From NCBI RefSeq assembly GCF_002288925.2, contig NW_022098000.1, positions 17,306,889-17,370,888 of the forward strand: 64,000 nt of DNA. Direction: 5' to 3'. Made by a program: the position numbers and the translations under genes. The DNA comes from Delphinapterus leucas (Eukaryota > Chordata > Mammalia > Artiodactyla > Monodontidae). Of the stretch, positions 44,710-56,584 are shown piece after piece. The notes beneath the pieces are model-generated. The model made no database searches. It had not been told where the DNA came from and worked only from the letters and a program-made list of their open reading frames with translations. How positions within the stretch are numbered: the first letter of the stretch is position 1; the number at the start of each line of letters is the position of its first letter.

Positions 44710-46045
44710 TCTGTAATACGTGCACGTTGTGGTGAAAAATACAAATGAAAGCTAAAACACAGCCTCTATCAACAAGGAGGCAGTAGCCTTAATGGAGATA
44801 CAAAGTAAAGAACAGAAAAGGTGGCCGTGCTATACCCACCAGGCTTACTCTCAGAGCCAGTGAGCTCCTGGTGGAGGCGAGAGGGGCAGGATGAATCACC
44901 AGGAGGGCTTCCCTGAGGAAGGTGGTCCTGGAAGGAAGAATAGGGTTGGAATAAGAGGGGATGGGTATTCCAGGGGAAGCCTTATTGGTATGAAGATATG
45001 GAGGTGGGAACAAGATAAGTATGGGTGTGGGACAGTGAAGAAACACACGACAGAATCAAACAAGCAGGTCCACCAATACAAGGATGTCAGGTAGGGCTGC
45101 AGGGTAAGGTCAGGTTTGCCGGGGCTCTGAGATTCCAGCAGAGCCGCATGGGTTTGAGGCAAAGAGCACAAGGTATACAAAGATGCCTCCTTCACGTATG
45201 GTCAGGCAACCAAGGCATTATCATTTCATACTCTAAATAAAATGGACATTCCATGTTGACTCAGGTTGATGATAAATAAAAAAAGAAATTGACTGGCTTA
45301 GAGGTTTTAAAACATTCCTGAACTTGTTTATACAGGGAAGGATCTTTCGAAGGTCAGACTTCCACTGCTGTAATCACCTTTATATATCTATGTTCAGTAT
45401 TACTCTAGTTCCATAAACAGGCTTAAAATAGAAGTTGCTAATACCATCTGATTTTAAAAGGGGAAGAGCTTCACATTTCTGCATATCTACAGCCAAATAC
45501 ATTTTTTTTAAGCAAGGTCAGTAGTTTTGAAGAAACTTTGCATTTTATGGAATGGGTTTAAGCAATTCACCAGGAATAGCTTCAGTTTCTTTTTTGTGTA
45601 GCATCAAGAATGAGGCTTAAGAGTACATGTAGTCGCATGAAAACTTGCTTACAAACATTAATGAAAAAATAGCGTACCATTAAAAGAGCAAATTCCCACT
45701 TTTAGATTAAAACTAGGTACATAATGCATAGGAAGTATATATAGAATATACAGCTATGGTTTTGTCTAGGGACAGAATTGCAGATGGTTTTAGTTTTCCT
45801 TTTTATTATCTGTAGCTTTTCATTTTCCACAATAAGTATTCCTTGTGAAATTTTTCTTCAAGTTAGTGTCCAAGGACATAAAAACTTGGGTACACATGAG
45901 ATGTTAACACATGGTTATATTTGGGACAGGATCATAAAGGGACTTTATAGTTTTGGGAGAGGGATGGGAAAACTAATATCAATATTTTTCATTTAAAAAA
46001 GAACATTATAGTAAAATTATAGCCTAACTGCTCTTATATATAAAT
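44710..46045. other. Unique sequence
   Basis: About 1.3 kb with no recognised gene or clear repeat. Overlapping open frames at 44789-45240 on both strands carry no protein signature. Confidence 0.5.
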
Positions 46046-46049
46046 GGTT

Positions 46050-46135
46050 GTGATGACCTTGGGTAAGTCACCTGAACTTCTGAGCCTTATTCTCCTGTAT
46101 GTGAAATGAAGAGTTGGATCATCGTAAGTGTCCTT
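46050..46135 (+). repeat. MIR SINE fragment
   Basis: 'gatgaccttgggtaagtcac' then 'ctgaacttctgagcc' is MIR core. Confidence 0.7.
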
Positions 46136-46139
46136 GAAA

Positions 46140-47295
46140 AAAATTACCATGACTGGCACCTTCTTCAACAACCTTGGGACATGATGAACTCACTCCTGCC
46201 ACCTTTCCATCCTAATGCTAAAAGAATGTTCTGATCCTGACCTACATGCCCAGAAAAAGCCACATTATCTAAGAGAGTTAACCTTAGTGAAGCAAGGGCA
46301 GCCAATAGAATCTCTTGTAATCTGGATGTTCCTTAGGCCCTAGGATAAACTCTACTATTGAAATTGCTGGTGAAAGATCAAGTTAATTACTGGATTTTCT
46401 AATTTCAGAGAGCATTGTACATTCCTGTGTGAATTCCCTTTCCCTTTTGTTTCAGGAAAGTTCCTCATCCTTGGATGTTTGCCAGTGGGCTGTGCTCTGT
46501 CCTTGGAGCCACAGTTTGGCAGGGTTTAGTTCATAAGATGAGAAGATAACGGGAAAACAGTGCCCCTACCCGTCACCTTCCCATATATATTTTCTTCATG
46601 ACTTTCCTCAATTGTTGTTGTATCAGCCATTTCCATCCTAATTCTTCTTATTCCCCAAGGTTCTGCATTCATTTTTCCCATGAAGCATTGACCAAGTTAT
46701 TTTGCCCACAAAACCCACTCCCATGTAGGAGTTTCTATGTGCCTATTTCCAATACCACACAAAGTAACACGTGCTATATTTTTGTCTGAGTTTTCATCCA
46801 CTTCTTTACACAAGTCTTTTCACTCTACCTTGATTAGAAAGACCTCAGTAATAGAGACAAAGTCCTTAAGGGTTCTTACTATTCCAGTAATTCCTGACAT
46901 ATCCTTCAGGCCACAGAAGGTGGTAAGACATACATTTTGATTGATGAAAAAGTCACCAATAAACGATTTATTTTTGAATACTATTTGGAATCTAATATGG
47001 TACCTGCAACAGGTATAGAAAAAGACCAACACTTAGAACTACAGGTTCAACCTCATGATTTTTGTGATTCAGGAAAGGGGGTTCTATTCCACCATCACAA
47101 TCAGTACCTAACTTCTCTCCTGATAATCCAGTAGGAGCCCTGTGGAGCCTGGGATAACTTGGGCTTCTAGGTAAAGATTTAATAGAAAGCAAACTGGTAA
47201 AGAAGTACCATAACAGTAAGATACCTGAATGCCTTGAAAAATCAGGAAAGAGAGAAAAGGTTATGAATTTGGGGCCATGATGGAATCAGAAAACT
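46140..47295. other. Unique sequence
   Basis: No gene or repeat recognised; pyrimidine-rich at 46560-46700. Confidence 0.5.
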
Positions 47296-47299
47296 GGAA

Positions 47300-47450
47300 G
47301 ACATATTAGAAATAATCTATGAAATCATCATTTTACAGAAGAGGAAAGTAAAACTCAGAGAGTAAATTGCCTAAGGTAGTAAAGTAGTAGAATCAATACT
47401 GGACCCCAAGTCTCTGGCCTCTCACATTCAGGATTCTTTCTACTCTGATC
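47300..47450 (-). repeat. MIR SINE, reverse
   Basis: 'catcattttacagaagagga' with 'aaattgcctaaggtagtaaa' is antisense MIR. Confidence 0.8.
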
Positions 47451-47454
47451 ATGA

Positions 47455-48140
47455 TTTATTTTTCCTATAGTATTCTGATGCAACAGGATGCACTCAATAA
47501 TTGTACCCATTTTCTATCAGGAGGCAATGCATCCTAGAAGAAGGAAGGATATACAGTGGAATGTTTCTACTCCCCTACCTCCCATGATATGCTGCTCCCT
47601 TTCTTCATGCCAGTAGTATGATCCCACTCTTTATATTACACAGCTCTGAAATCAACATTAAGATGAAAACTAAACAATCAAACCAAAAGAGCATACCACT
47701 AGTTCAGCTTTGGGTTAATATTAGGTATGACACAAGAGGAAATTCCTGATAACTGAAAACATTGATATAAGGTAGTGCTCTGTACTAGTGGGCTTTTAAA
47801 AAGTCCTTCATGGATGTTCCTTAAGCCCGAAAAATATGTTTCATTAAGCTGTCTTCTAAAATGGTGTTCGTAACCAGTTATTATCAAAGTTAAATTGTTG
47901 TTGCATTTGGTTGTGTGTGGCCCACTGGAAATAGTGCAGCCATGTAAGACTGGGGGTAGCTGACTCTCCTCCAGGATGCTGTGGGGGGAAAACCAGTTGG
48001 AGACTACAGTCCATGGTTATTATTATACAGCTGACATACTGAATTCAACAATGGCTTGTTGAGATTTTCTCCATCTTTAGAACATTTTAGGGAGCTAAGG
48101 AGAGAGTATTTCATTAGCCAGGGACCCCTGTTAGCTTGGT
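47455..48140. other. Unassigned sequence
   Basis: No gene or repeat recognised. Confidence 0.5.
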
Positions 48141-48146
48141 TTGGGT

Positions 48147-48690
48147 GTGTTGACCAAAAAAATGCACAAACTAAAAGTTGAGAATTATGTTTTATTCCAT
48201 GGACAAACTGAGGACTTAAGCCTGGGATACAGCCTCTCAGATAGCTCTGGGGGACCGCTCCAAAGAGGTGAGAGAGGAATCAGGATATATAGGAGTTTTT
48301 GCAACAAAGACCAAGTAGTCAGAACATCAAAAGATTGCTGTTGATTAAAGAAAACCAGACATCTCAAGTCAAGGAATTGACTTTTCTATGTATGGGAAGA
48401 TGCAAGAGTCTGGGCTCACTGAAATCATTCCTTTGATACGCACCTCAGCTATCTGGGGCCAGTATCCTGTGTTTTCTCGTCCTGAGTCTCTGAATGCACC
48501 ACAGGGGAGGCTGTAATGTGATGGCTCGATGGCTGCAACATCCTTTGTTTACTGATATGGGAGGCAACAGTTTTTCATTGATAAGTGAAATACGATGGGA
48601 AGTGTCTAGGTAAGCTGTGGCTCAGAATGTGGCCTGTCATACACGATACTTGCTGAATAGCTCATTTCACACCCATAAAATAGAACACTA
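48147..48690 (-). mobile_element. Solo LTR, endogenous-retrovirus type, reverse
   Basis: About 540 bp with the words 'cctgggatacagcctctcag', 'aaaagattgctgttgattaa' and 'ctggggccagtatcctgtgt', seen in LTRs of laurasiatherian endogenous retroviruses. The plus-strand tttatt at 48191-48196 is AATAAA in the LTR orientation. There is no adjoining viral coding region. The right-hand limit is uncertain. Confidence 0.6.
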
Positions 48691-48871
48691 ATTTTACTTC
48701 TTCACTAACTGAGTCAATAAATCAGCACTCTGTGAGTCATCATTGTGGAAATCAACACAGACATTCCGTTTTCCCCATTGAATCTCCAGGGGGAATTGAA
48801 AAGACTTTTAGGGGGAGAATACATTGTTCTCAAGCAAATATTTCAGAAAGAAGCTAGCATCACACGGTCCT

Positions 48872-49030
48872 CCAGGCCCTTTACATCAGCTTGGCTCCTC
48901 CTCCAGATAGCGGGATATAGCGATTACTATCCCTATTTTCAGATGAGAAAAGTGAAGCTTTGAGAGTTTGAGTAAGTTGCCTAAAATCATCTCTAGTAAG
49001 CGATGGAGTGATGGAAATGGGCATGGTGTC
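48872..49030 (-). repeat. MIR SINE, reverse
   Basis: 'cctattttcagatgagaaaa' then 'gagtaagttgcctaaaatca' is antisense MIR. Confidence 0.8.
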
Positions 49031-49034
49031 CACA

Positions 49035-50355
49035 TGTAAAACTTCATGAAGTTTCTGGCATATTCTATTGCTTGCCTTATAACTGAACCAGACCAAACCA
49101 AAGGCAGATCTGCTGGAATGTGGTTAACTCTCATGAAACAAAAAAGAGGGAACCCCAACAGATCCCCCTTTCACATCAGAACTTCAAAAAAACCTCTCCA
49201 GTAGCTGAAAAACTAAACAAAAGTAACTCCCTAATCAGTCCAATAAGTTTCGTCAAAGTGGGTAGTGTATGTAAGTATGATATCTAGAGTTTATTAAGTT
49301 TCTGTTAAGTCTGTGTAAATATCTCATTTTAGAATTACAAGACTTATGGGCAAAGGATTATCTTCCTCCTTTTCCCTTTGTGCCAAAGCTTCATCTTTAT
49401 AACAGTATTTCCCAAACTGTACTTTAATGTTAATAAGTGTACAGAAAGAGGGAAAAAATAAATTTAAACTAAAATTTAAAAACAAGTTGAGAAAAAAAAC
49501 CATCAGGATACATTTAACACATGTTAGTTACTCTGCTTTCCGATGTCTCTGAGACTTTCATATACCACCATTCATGAGCTGGTTCACAAACATACTTGAC
49601 CACAGGACCTCTTTCTTGGAAGGTGCATCAATGACTGTCTTATGTCTGCTAGGACCTACTTTAGAAAACATTGCTCAATACAACAATTTCAAAATTAGTT
49701 CCCTGGAGAGCCCAAAGCCTGAGGATTTCCAGGTTTTGCAAGATCTAGGAAGAAAGCTGCATCTGTGACTATAAACCTTGTGGACTAATAACTGAAGAAA
49801 ATGCTTCCAGAATGAACTAAATAGAGCTCTATAAATTTAAGTCAAATAAATGTAAAACAGTGCTTGTTGAAGAAATCTTCAACAACAAATCTAGATCGTC
49901 CCATCACTGGTTCTTCCTTATCACTCAGGACTTTTCTGATCATCTGATTGAAAGTTCTTTTTGCCTCCTTCATATTTACTGAGTCAATTTCTATCACGCA
50001 ATTCTGTTTAATTTTTCTCATAGTACTTAATCATTATCTGAAATCATCTTGTTGGTTGGTCCAAACTTCTAATCTGAGATTCATGAAAGTTGGGTCTTGT
50101 TTATACATCCAGCAACCACTTCAGTGCCAAATATATAGAGAATAAATGAAAGTTGTTTCATTCTTTCATGTATTTATTCATTCAACAAACATTTACTGCA
50201 TACATACCACGTGCCCCAAACTATTCTGGTTCTGTATGTAAAAATATGTAAAACAGACATCAGTTCACTCCTTGAATTGTTTGGACATTAAATTTTTCTG
50301 AAAATTGAATGAGACATTGCATTTCCTTTGGGGATGGAATATTTTAAACCATTGT
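49035..50355. other. Mostly unassigned; possible hAT and L2 traces
   Basis: 49405-49680 begins with 'agtatttcccaaactgtact' and ends 'tttagaaaacattgctcaat', suggestive of a diverged hAT element, not assigned. 50090-50215 has L2-like 'aatatatagagaataaatga' and 'attcattcaacaaacattta'. Confidence 0.35.
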
Positions 50356-50359
50356 AATT

Positions 50360-50436
50360 ATTGGGTTGGCCAAAACATTTGGGTTTTTTCCATAACATCT
50401 TACAGAAGCCCGAACGAACTTTTTGGCCACGTCAAT
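50360..50436. mobile_element. Mariner-derived hairpin element (MITE-like)
   Basis: It is the second copy of the palindrome at 1672. The left arm is 'ttgggttggccaaaacattt' and the right arm 'gaacgaactttttggccac'. A centre of 'cataacatcttacag' is retained, closer to the family consensus than the first copy. Confidence 0.88.
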
Positions 50437-50559
50437 GTTATTAAAAATGCAAATTATCAGTAACTAACTTACCTACTTCAGTAAACATGAATTTCCATGA
50501 CTGTTTTTGTTCCAGTTTGTTGTTCTTTGTTTAAGGTAGAAGGGCCAAAACATTTATGT

Positions 50560-50750
50560 TTGTTACCTCATTTAATTCCGGCCACCACCTTCTGGAATGG
50601 AGACTATTACCTCTGTTTAACACATGAGGAAACTGAGCTTATAGAAATAGTTTACCCAAGACACTTAATTGATAAATAAGTAGTATCTGAATATAAGCTC
50701 AGAAATCTGAGCCCACATCCTTTTCTACCACACCCACTGCCTCCTTGTTA
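50560..50750 (-). repeat. MIR SINE, reverse
   Basis: 'tacctcatttaattccggcc', 'acacatgaggaaactgagct' and 'tagtatctgaatataagctc' follow antisense MIR order. Confidence 0.85.
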
Positions 50751-50754
50751 TATC

Positions 50755-51515
50755 AGTATAGCCCAACTGTTATTAATAGGGGAAAAAGCCAAAAGCACCA
50801 AAAATGACTAAGTCAATGGGACCCTTGCGTCCCATTCCATAATCACATAAATTCTCTCTGATTCCTTTGTACCTGTGCTCCCTTTCTGACCTCTGGGTGT
50901 TGCATCTCTTTTCCTCCCAAAGACCCTGTCCGAGCCATAATTAGGTGCCTCACCACCTCAGAGTCAGTGCCTTCTGTATTTCTGACACTTACTGTCTTCC
51001 TGATGAATAAGACCAAGTGGTGTATTTCATCACATGGATGCTGCAAAGGGAAGATAATACCAGCTAAAGGAAATCAGAGAAAAGAAGAAGATAAGGAGAA
51101 AAAAAAGGCAAGTTCACAGTGAACCAAATTTAGAAATGATTGGAGTTCCACTGTTCAAGTTAAAAATTTGTCTTGTTTTCCAGCTGTCCAAGTTCTGCCA
51201 GTAATTTGATGTGTGACCTTATCGGGTCTCTTTGCCCTTCTACATGTCAGGTTGATGACACTATGGGGTGTCAAGCCAGTCCTGGACTGCTGACCTCAGG
51301 CATCCTTAATGTGAGATCAAGAGCCCTTGTGTGTTTACATCGCTATGTCCTGGAATTTTTCCATTATATGCAGCAAAACAGAAACCTAATTGAGACAATT
51401 GGTGTACAGTTTTAGTATTAAAAAAGTACATTTTGAAAGAACCTCTTGAGACTTGATTGAACACTCAAATAATTGGAAAAGGTATGATGTAAATAGTGAT
51501 GAGGACAAGAATAAT
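50755..51515. other. Unassigned sequence
   Basis: No gene recognised. Confidence 0.5.
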
Positions 51516-51858
51516 AAGAAAGAAGAAGAAAGAGGAAGAGGAAGAAAGAAGAGGAGGCAAAGAGAAGAGTGAGGATGAGAAAAGAAAAGGAGGAGAAGTA
51601 GAGAAGAAGAAGAAGAAGAAGAAGGAGAAGGAGAAGGAGGGGGGAGGAGGGGGAGAGGGGGGAGGAGGGGGAGGAGGGGGAGAGGAGGGGGAGGAGGGGG
51701 AGAGGAGGGGAGGAGGGGAGGAGGGAGTTAGAAGATGGAGGGGGATGAGGGGTAGAAAGGAAGAAAGGAGGGAGGGAGGAAGGAAGGAAGAAACAACAAC
51801 AACAGGAACAGCAACAGCAACAGCAAAACCACAAACAACAAAACAAAAGGAAGAAGAT
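51516..51858. repeat. Long purine-strand tract (GA/GGA-rich)
   Basis: The plus strand is purine-rich for about 340 bp, with a perfect uninterrupted purine stretch at 51600-51727 (128 bp) made of AAG, AGG and GGGA units. From 51753 to 51858 the plus strand has no T, changing from GGA to CAA/CAG-type units. The long Glu/Lys/Gly and Ser/Pro/Leu open frames on both strands are compositional artefacts. Such tracts can adopt triplex (H-DNA) or quadruplex structures. Confidence 0.95.
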
Positions 51859-51869
51859 TCAAATACAGA

Positions 51870-53260
51870 CGGAAACTCTTCCACTGACGTTCAGATAATA
51901 TTTGCCAAACTCTGAGTAACTTTGGGGGTCCCCTTATTCACTAAATACAACTTTCCCCAACAATTTTGTTATTAGATTCTCCTGTCATTCCCACCAAACC
52001 CCATAAAACCAAGGTTCAAAGTTCCTATTGTGTATTACAGACCAGTAATGCTTTATCTTTTAAGTTAACTTGACCAAACACAAAACTCATTCATTAACTA
52101 CATTTTATCAACTACGCCTTACTAATCTTAGTATTCTGCCAAGGTTTACACTTTCCTCACTGAAGCCAAAATCTTCCTGAGATTTGTGTCTGGCTTCAAT
52201 ATTTCTCTCAAGCTTCAAACCAAAATCCCCTCCCTCTGGCTCTTTGACACGCCAGTGTGGAGTTGGTCCTCTCACTAGGCTACGGGTCCAATCCTGGCTA
52301 AGCAGATTAGTTAGAAGGAGCTCGTGGCAGGATAATGGCCTTTCCCTAAGAGGGGACTGCAGTGCTCACCACACTGATATTCAGCTCTGTGATTTGCTCT
52401 GATCAATAAAACGGGAGAAAAATAAAACTTGAGAAATAGAAAGGCTCTGTTCACCCCAACCCCCAGTTAGAAAAAGATTCTCTGGCAGTGGGAAGAAAAG
52501 AGGAAGGGGAAATAAAAGAGAGGTCAGAGGGGAAAGGGGAAATGGTGGCAGCATGATCTCAAGGGGGCTGAAAGAGGAGAGAGATGAGCATTTGAAGACG
52601 CCCAGCCTCTACTCCATCAACACCTTGCATTAGCCTCAGCCAGGGACCAAAGAGGAGCCAGCCTGGTGCCCTTGCTGTACATCCCCTATACTCAGGGGCC
52701 GCACTAGCTGTCCTTACGGCTGGCATAGGATGAAGACGTTCCTTAGCGGCAGTTGGCACGATCACTGTTTATCAGTTAGCAGGTGAGAGCTCATTTGAGC
52801 TCCGTGGCTTTTTTTCAGCCAGGTTTGACTTGCCTTGTATGGAGAATCCCCTGCCCTGTTCTCTACCACCAGCATGTCTATGCTCACAGCACTCTTGAAC
52901 CCCAGGGGGCCCATCACGCTCGCAGGATGGAGCTAACTGGTAAGGGAAAGTTTCAGACTTGGGACTTGGGTGGGCCCAACACACCCAGACTGAGATTTTC
53001 CCTGAACTGGTGCCATGATCATACATACCTTTGTTAACCTTGAACTTACTTCATTGCTCAGTCTTTTGGTTTAGCAGCCGTCTTTGGGCTCGTGTACCTA
53101 CAAGTGTCTCTCCTGTAGTAACTGATCCTTGGCTTTGCTTGCAGGTTCCACTGACTGGAATGAGTACACGCAGTCATTTCTTTCCCTTCCATGCCCGTGG
53201 TCAGCCCAGTCCCGACTCTATCAGCCTTCTTCGCCTGCCAGGTGTTTCCCTTCTGCAAAT
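51870..53260. other. Unassigned sequence
   Basis: About 1.4 kb without a recognised gene or repeat. Confidence 0.5.
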
Positions 53261-53264
53261 GAGC

Positions 53265-53281
53265 TTTTTTTTTTTTTTTTC
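53265..53281. repeat. Poly-T run
   Basis: Seventeen T residues; no SINE body or duplication beside them was recognised. Confidence 0.85.
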
Positions 53282-53289
53282 TAGAATAA

Positions 53290-53870
53290 GGATTGGAGAG
53301 GAGTTAATGAACCTCTGACCACTTAACAATCACAACTTTGCCCTTGTACTCTCCTTTACTAGACCAGAATCTCCTAGTAAAGAAGAAAAAAAAGAAAAAA
53401 ATTGTTCTGGGGGCTCAAAGCCTTTGAAGCTAGTGCTTGTGTTATTATTAATTTGGACTAAGTGGATGCTTAGCAACAATCAAAAATACTGAATTAAATA
53501 TAAAACTACTTTCCGAAGTAGGAGCTCGGAATTACAAAAAACAAGCTCATCGGGACCCATATAAACAAGCTCTGGAAGACCCATATGAAAAGAACATAAA
53601 CATTTGAAAAGTATATAGAGATATCTCACCATCTCATTTGTTGATGGATGAAATACAGAAAATCAAATCAAATTAAATTTTAATCTGCTTTAAATTAATT
53701 TTGTTTCATTTCATTTTATGGTATTTGCACTCCAAACTAAGAAAACTTTTTAGTTTTCTTCATGGCATGGTAACAGAAATAATTTTCAAGTGTTGTTGAA
53801 GCTTATTTAAATCTGATTCCAAGGACAGCACAGCATTTCAATTATGTTACACAATTCTTATGTAAACATA
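53290..53870. other. AT-rich unique sequence
   Basis: AT-rich, with AAATTAA words at 53660-53720; no gene recognised. Confidence 0.45.
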
Positions 53871-53874
53871 AAGT

Positions 53875-54760
53875 GTTGGTTATTTGGCAGAACTAACAAT
53901 CCCAAAATTTTAGTGGTTTAACACTGAAAACTTTATTATGTACTGTCTTTTTTTAACATCTTTATTGGAGTATAATTGCTTTACAACGGTGTGTTAGTTT
54001 CTGCTTTATAACAAAGTGAATCAGTTATACATATACATATGTTCCCATATCTCTTCCCTCTTGCGTCTCCCTTCCTCCCACCCTCCCTATCCCACCCCTC
54101 CAGGTGGTCACAAAGCACCGAGCTGATCTCCCTGTGCTATGCGGCTGCTTCCCACTAGCTATCTATTTTACGTTTGGTAGCGTGTATATGTCCATGCCAC
54201 TCTCTCACTCTGTCACAGCTTACCCTCCCCATATCCTCAAGTTCATGCTCTAATAGGTCTGTGTCTTTATTCCCATCTTACCCCTAGGTTCTTCATGACC
54301 TTTTTTTTTTTTGTCTTAGATTCCATATATATGAGTTAGCATACGGTATTTGCTTTTCTCTTTCTGACTTACTTCACTCTGTATGACAGACTCTAAGTCC
54401 ATCCACCTCACTACAAATAACTCAATTTCGTTTCTTTTTATGGCTGAGTAATATTATGTACTATCTTTACATTTCAATGCACATTGGGCTGGGAGGAGGT
54501 CACCCTTCTCTGCACAGTCATTCAGCAACCCAGACATCTTCCATCCATGGCTCCAACATCCCTGAGGGACTCAGAGCCATTCACTGACACCCTGATGGAG
54601 GAAGAGAACAAAGTGGTGCACAGATGGTTTTTAATAGGCCTAGAAGTGATGTATCAATTTTGTCCACATTTCATTGGCCAGGACTTAGTCACATGGCCAC
54701 ACCCAACTGCAAGGAAGGCTGGGAAATGCAATGCTGCTCTGTTCCCAAGAGGAAAGGAAC
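53875..54760. repeat. Ancient interspersed repeat split by a young L1
   Basis: The left part ends at 53950 and the right part runs from about 54454. The right part ends with 'tttcattggccaggacttag' and 'tcacatggccacacccaact', a motif shared with 61910-62230. It is probably an old LTR-type repeat; family not named. Confidence 0.5.
53951..54453 (-). mobile_element. Young cetacean L1, 5' truncated, reverse
   Basis: About 503 bp: 3' UTR plus the last bases of ORF2 ('actacaaataactcaatttc', 'tatggctgagtaatatt'). Fifteen-base duplications with one mismatch (ttatgtactgtcttt / ttatgtactatcttt) are at 53936-53950 and 54454-54468. It is inserted in an older repeat. Confidence 0.95.
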
Positions 54761-54764
54761 ACAG

Positions 54765-55190
54765 TTTGGGGAAAAGTTTCTGAAGGTGTCAGTGGAGATT
54801 GGAAATGGCTCAGCAAAGGAAAACCAGAGATAACAGAAAGAGGCATTTGTATGAAGGGAAAAGACACAAAGCAAGGGCTCTGCAGTTTCTACTTTTGCCT
54901 TTCCAGCATGAAAGAAGATGTGGATCACAGCATTAAAAAAGGCTGAGGGCAGCTTCAGATGATAGAACTTCCTTTGCGTTCTAGAAGACGTGGATTTGAT
55001 GCCCACCACTGAGGGGTGACACGACTCTTCGGCCACTCTTGGATTTTGATAGCAGCAGTTATTTCAGCATCCACTGAGGTTAGTGATGGTCTATTATTTT
55101 CTATCATTTTCTGCTTTTAAATGTATTCATTTAATCTCATAATAAGGATGCATGCCCTATATTTCAGAAAGTCCCAGTAAGATGTGTTGT
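54765..55190. other. Unassigned sequence
   Basis: No gene or repeat recognised. Confidence 0.5.
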
Positions 55191-55191
55191 A

Positions 55192-55192
<1 letters not shown>

Positions 55193-55222
<30 letters not shown>
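55193..55222. repeat. TG microsatellite
   Basis: (TG)15, then imperfect units. Confidence 0.95.
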
Positions 55223-55228
<6 letters not shown>

Positions 55229-55249
55229 TGGTGGGGGTAATGGATGACT

Positions 55250-55545
55250 GTTTTTTTTAATTTTAAAAATATATTTTATTTAACCCAAGGTACCCCAAAT
55301 ATTATCATTTCAGCATGTAATCAGTATAAAAATTATCAATGAGATATTTTACATTCTCTTCTTAATTTAAAATAATTTATTTAAATCAATAATGGAAACA
55401 ATAGTATTGAATGCCTTTTCAATATCCATTGAGATGGTTCATTTTTTCCTCATATTTGGTCTATCAAAGTGATGTTTTATTTCATTAGCTTGCCTAATAT
55501 TAATCCATTCTTTTCTTCCTAGATAAAAATCTTCTCAATTATGGC
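55250..55545 (-). mobile_element. Old L1 ORF2 and other repeat traces
   Basis: 55420-55545 ('tttcaatatccattgagatg', 'gcttgcctaatattaatcca') is a reverse-strand L1 ORF2 piece. 55255-55380 resembles another old repeat ('accccaaatattatcatttc') that I cannot name. Confidence 0.55.
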
Positions 55546-55641
55546 AATGGATGACTGTTGAAAAGACAGTGAGCTGAAATGTACTGATAGGAAAAATATT
55601 TAGTAGAAACTAGTTGCCTGGGAGAATAAGGTTGAATGTAC

Positions 55642-55665
55642 TCCCCCCCCACCTCCCCCCCCCCA
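55642..55665. repeat. C-rich run
   Basis: C8, A, CCT, C10-type run; the minus strand is G-rich and could form a quadruplex or slip. Confidence 0.85.
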
Positions 55666-55669
55666 GCTA

Positions 55670-56240
55670 CACTCTCAAGCCTTATAAATGCTAGTCATTG
55701 CTGGCTGGTAGCTGTTTTGTTGGAAATGTATCCAGATTTTGCAGCATTTACGGCACTTGCCATCTATCACACATTGAGTCGGGAGATTGATCCTGTGGGT
55801 CCATGGAATGTTGATGGAGTTCGGTAGATATTTTCAGCGTGAAATCACAGAAGCATCTTGATAACAGGGCTAACAAGCTAGACAATGTGAATGCTTTTTG
55901 TTACTGTTTAATTCTCCGTCCTCTGATTATGTTATTCCTCCCAATGATGGCAGTGATAGGAAGTGTGAAAAGATTTAGGGAAAACGGATTTTTCAAGTAA
56001 GAACTAAAAAGGCACGAAATCATCCTCTTAGTACACAACACTGCTTCATGAGATTTAAAAGGTCTCAGATATGTTTGGGCTTATAAAGTACTGGAAGAGA
56101 TGACTGTCTACTTGATGTTTAGACAGAGGTGGGGGGATTTGAAAGCCTTCAACATAATATCTGAAAACTCTGCGTGACTCACTCCTTTGAGGGAAAGCAC
56201 TGACAGTTGACTATGGAAGAAGAAGCTAAGACAGTTAGTA
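55670..56240. other. Unassigned sequence
   Basis: No gene or repeat recognised. Confidence 0.5.
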
Positions 56241-56244
56241 GCAC

Positions 56245-56395
56245 AGGTCCTGGATCCAAAATGCCTGGGCCGAATCCTGGCTCTCCGCCTCCTCCCTGTG
56301 TGACTTAGGAAATTACTCAACCCTTCTGTGCCTCAGTTTCCTCTTTCGAAAAATGAAGATACTGTTAGTACCTATGTCATAGGATTGTAATAGAT
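56245..56395 (+). repeat. MIR SINE
   Basis: 'gtgtgacttaggaaattact', 'gtgcctcagtttcctctttc' and 'taggattgtaatagatacat' follow MIR order. Confidence 0.88.
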
Positions 56396-56439
56396 ACATC
56401 ATATTAGAAGGGGTCTTGGGAGGGAGACAGTCTAACTCC

Positions 56440-56580
56440 TAATAAGGACATTCTTGAGGGCAGGGTGTGACTCTCCCTCTTTTTTTTTTTTGCCCAGTGC
56501 CTGTCACTCTCTTGGTTCATTTTTGGTGATGAATAAATGAGTGAACCGATGAATGAATGAGTGGATGAATATCCTCAAAA
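56440..56580 (+). repeat. L2-like 3' end with GAAT tail
   Basis: 'attcttgagggcagggtgtg', 'gcccagtgcctgtcactctc' and the (GAAT)-like tail fit L2. Confidence 0.65.
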
Positions 56581-56584
56581 GTAG

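Noticed and set aside
51418..51915. Lys/Glu/Gly-rich and Ser/Pro/Leu-rich frames of about 140 codons
   Set aside because: They are direct translations of the purine tract and its complement.
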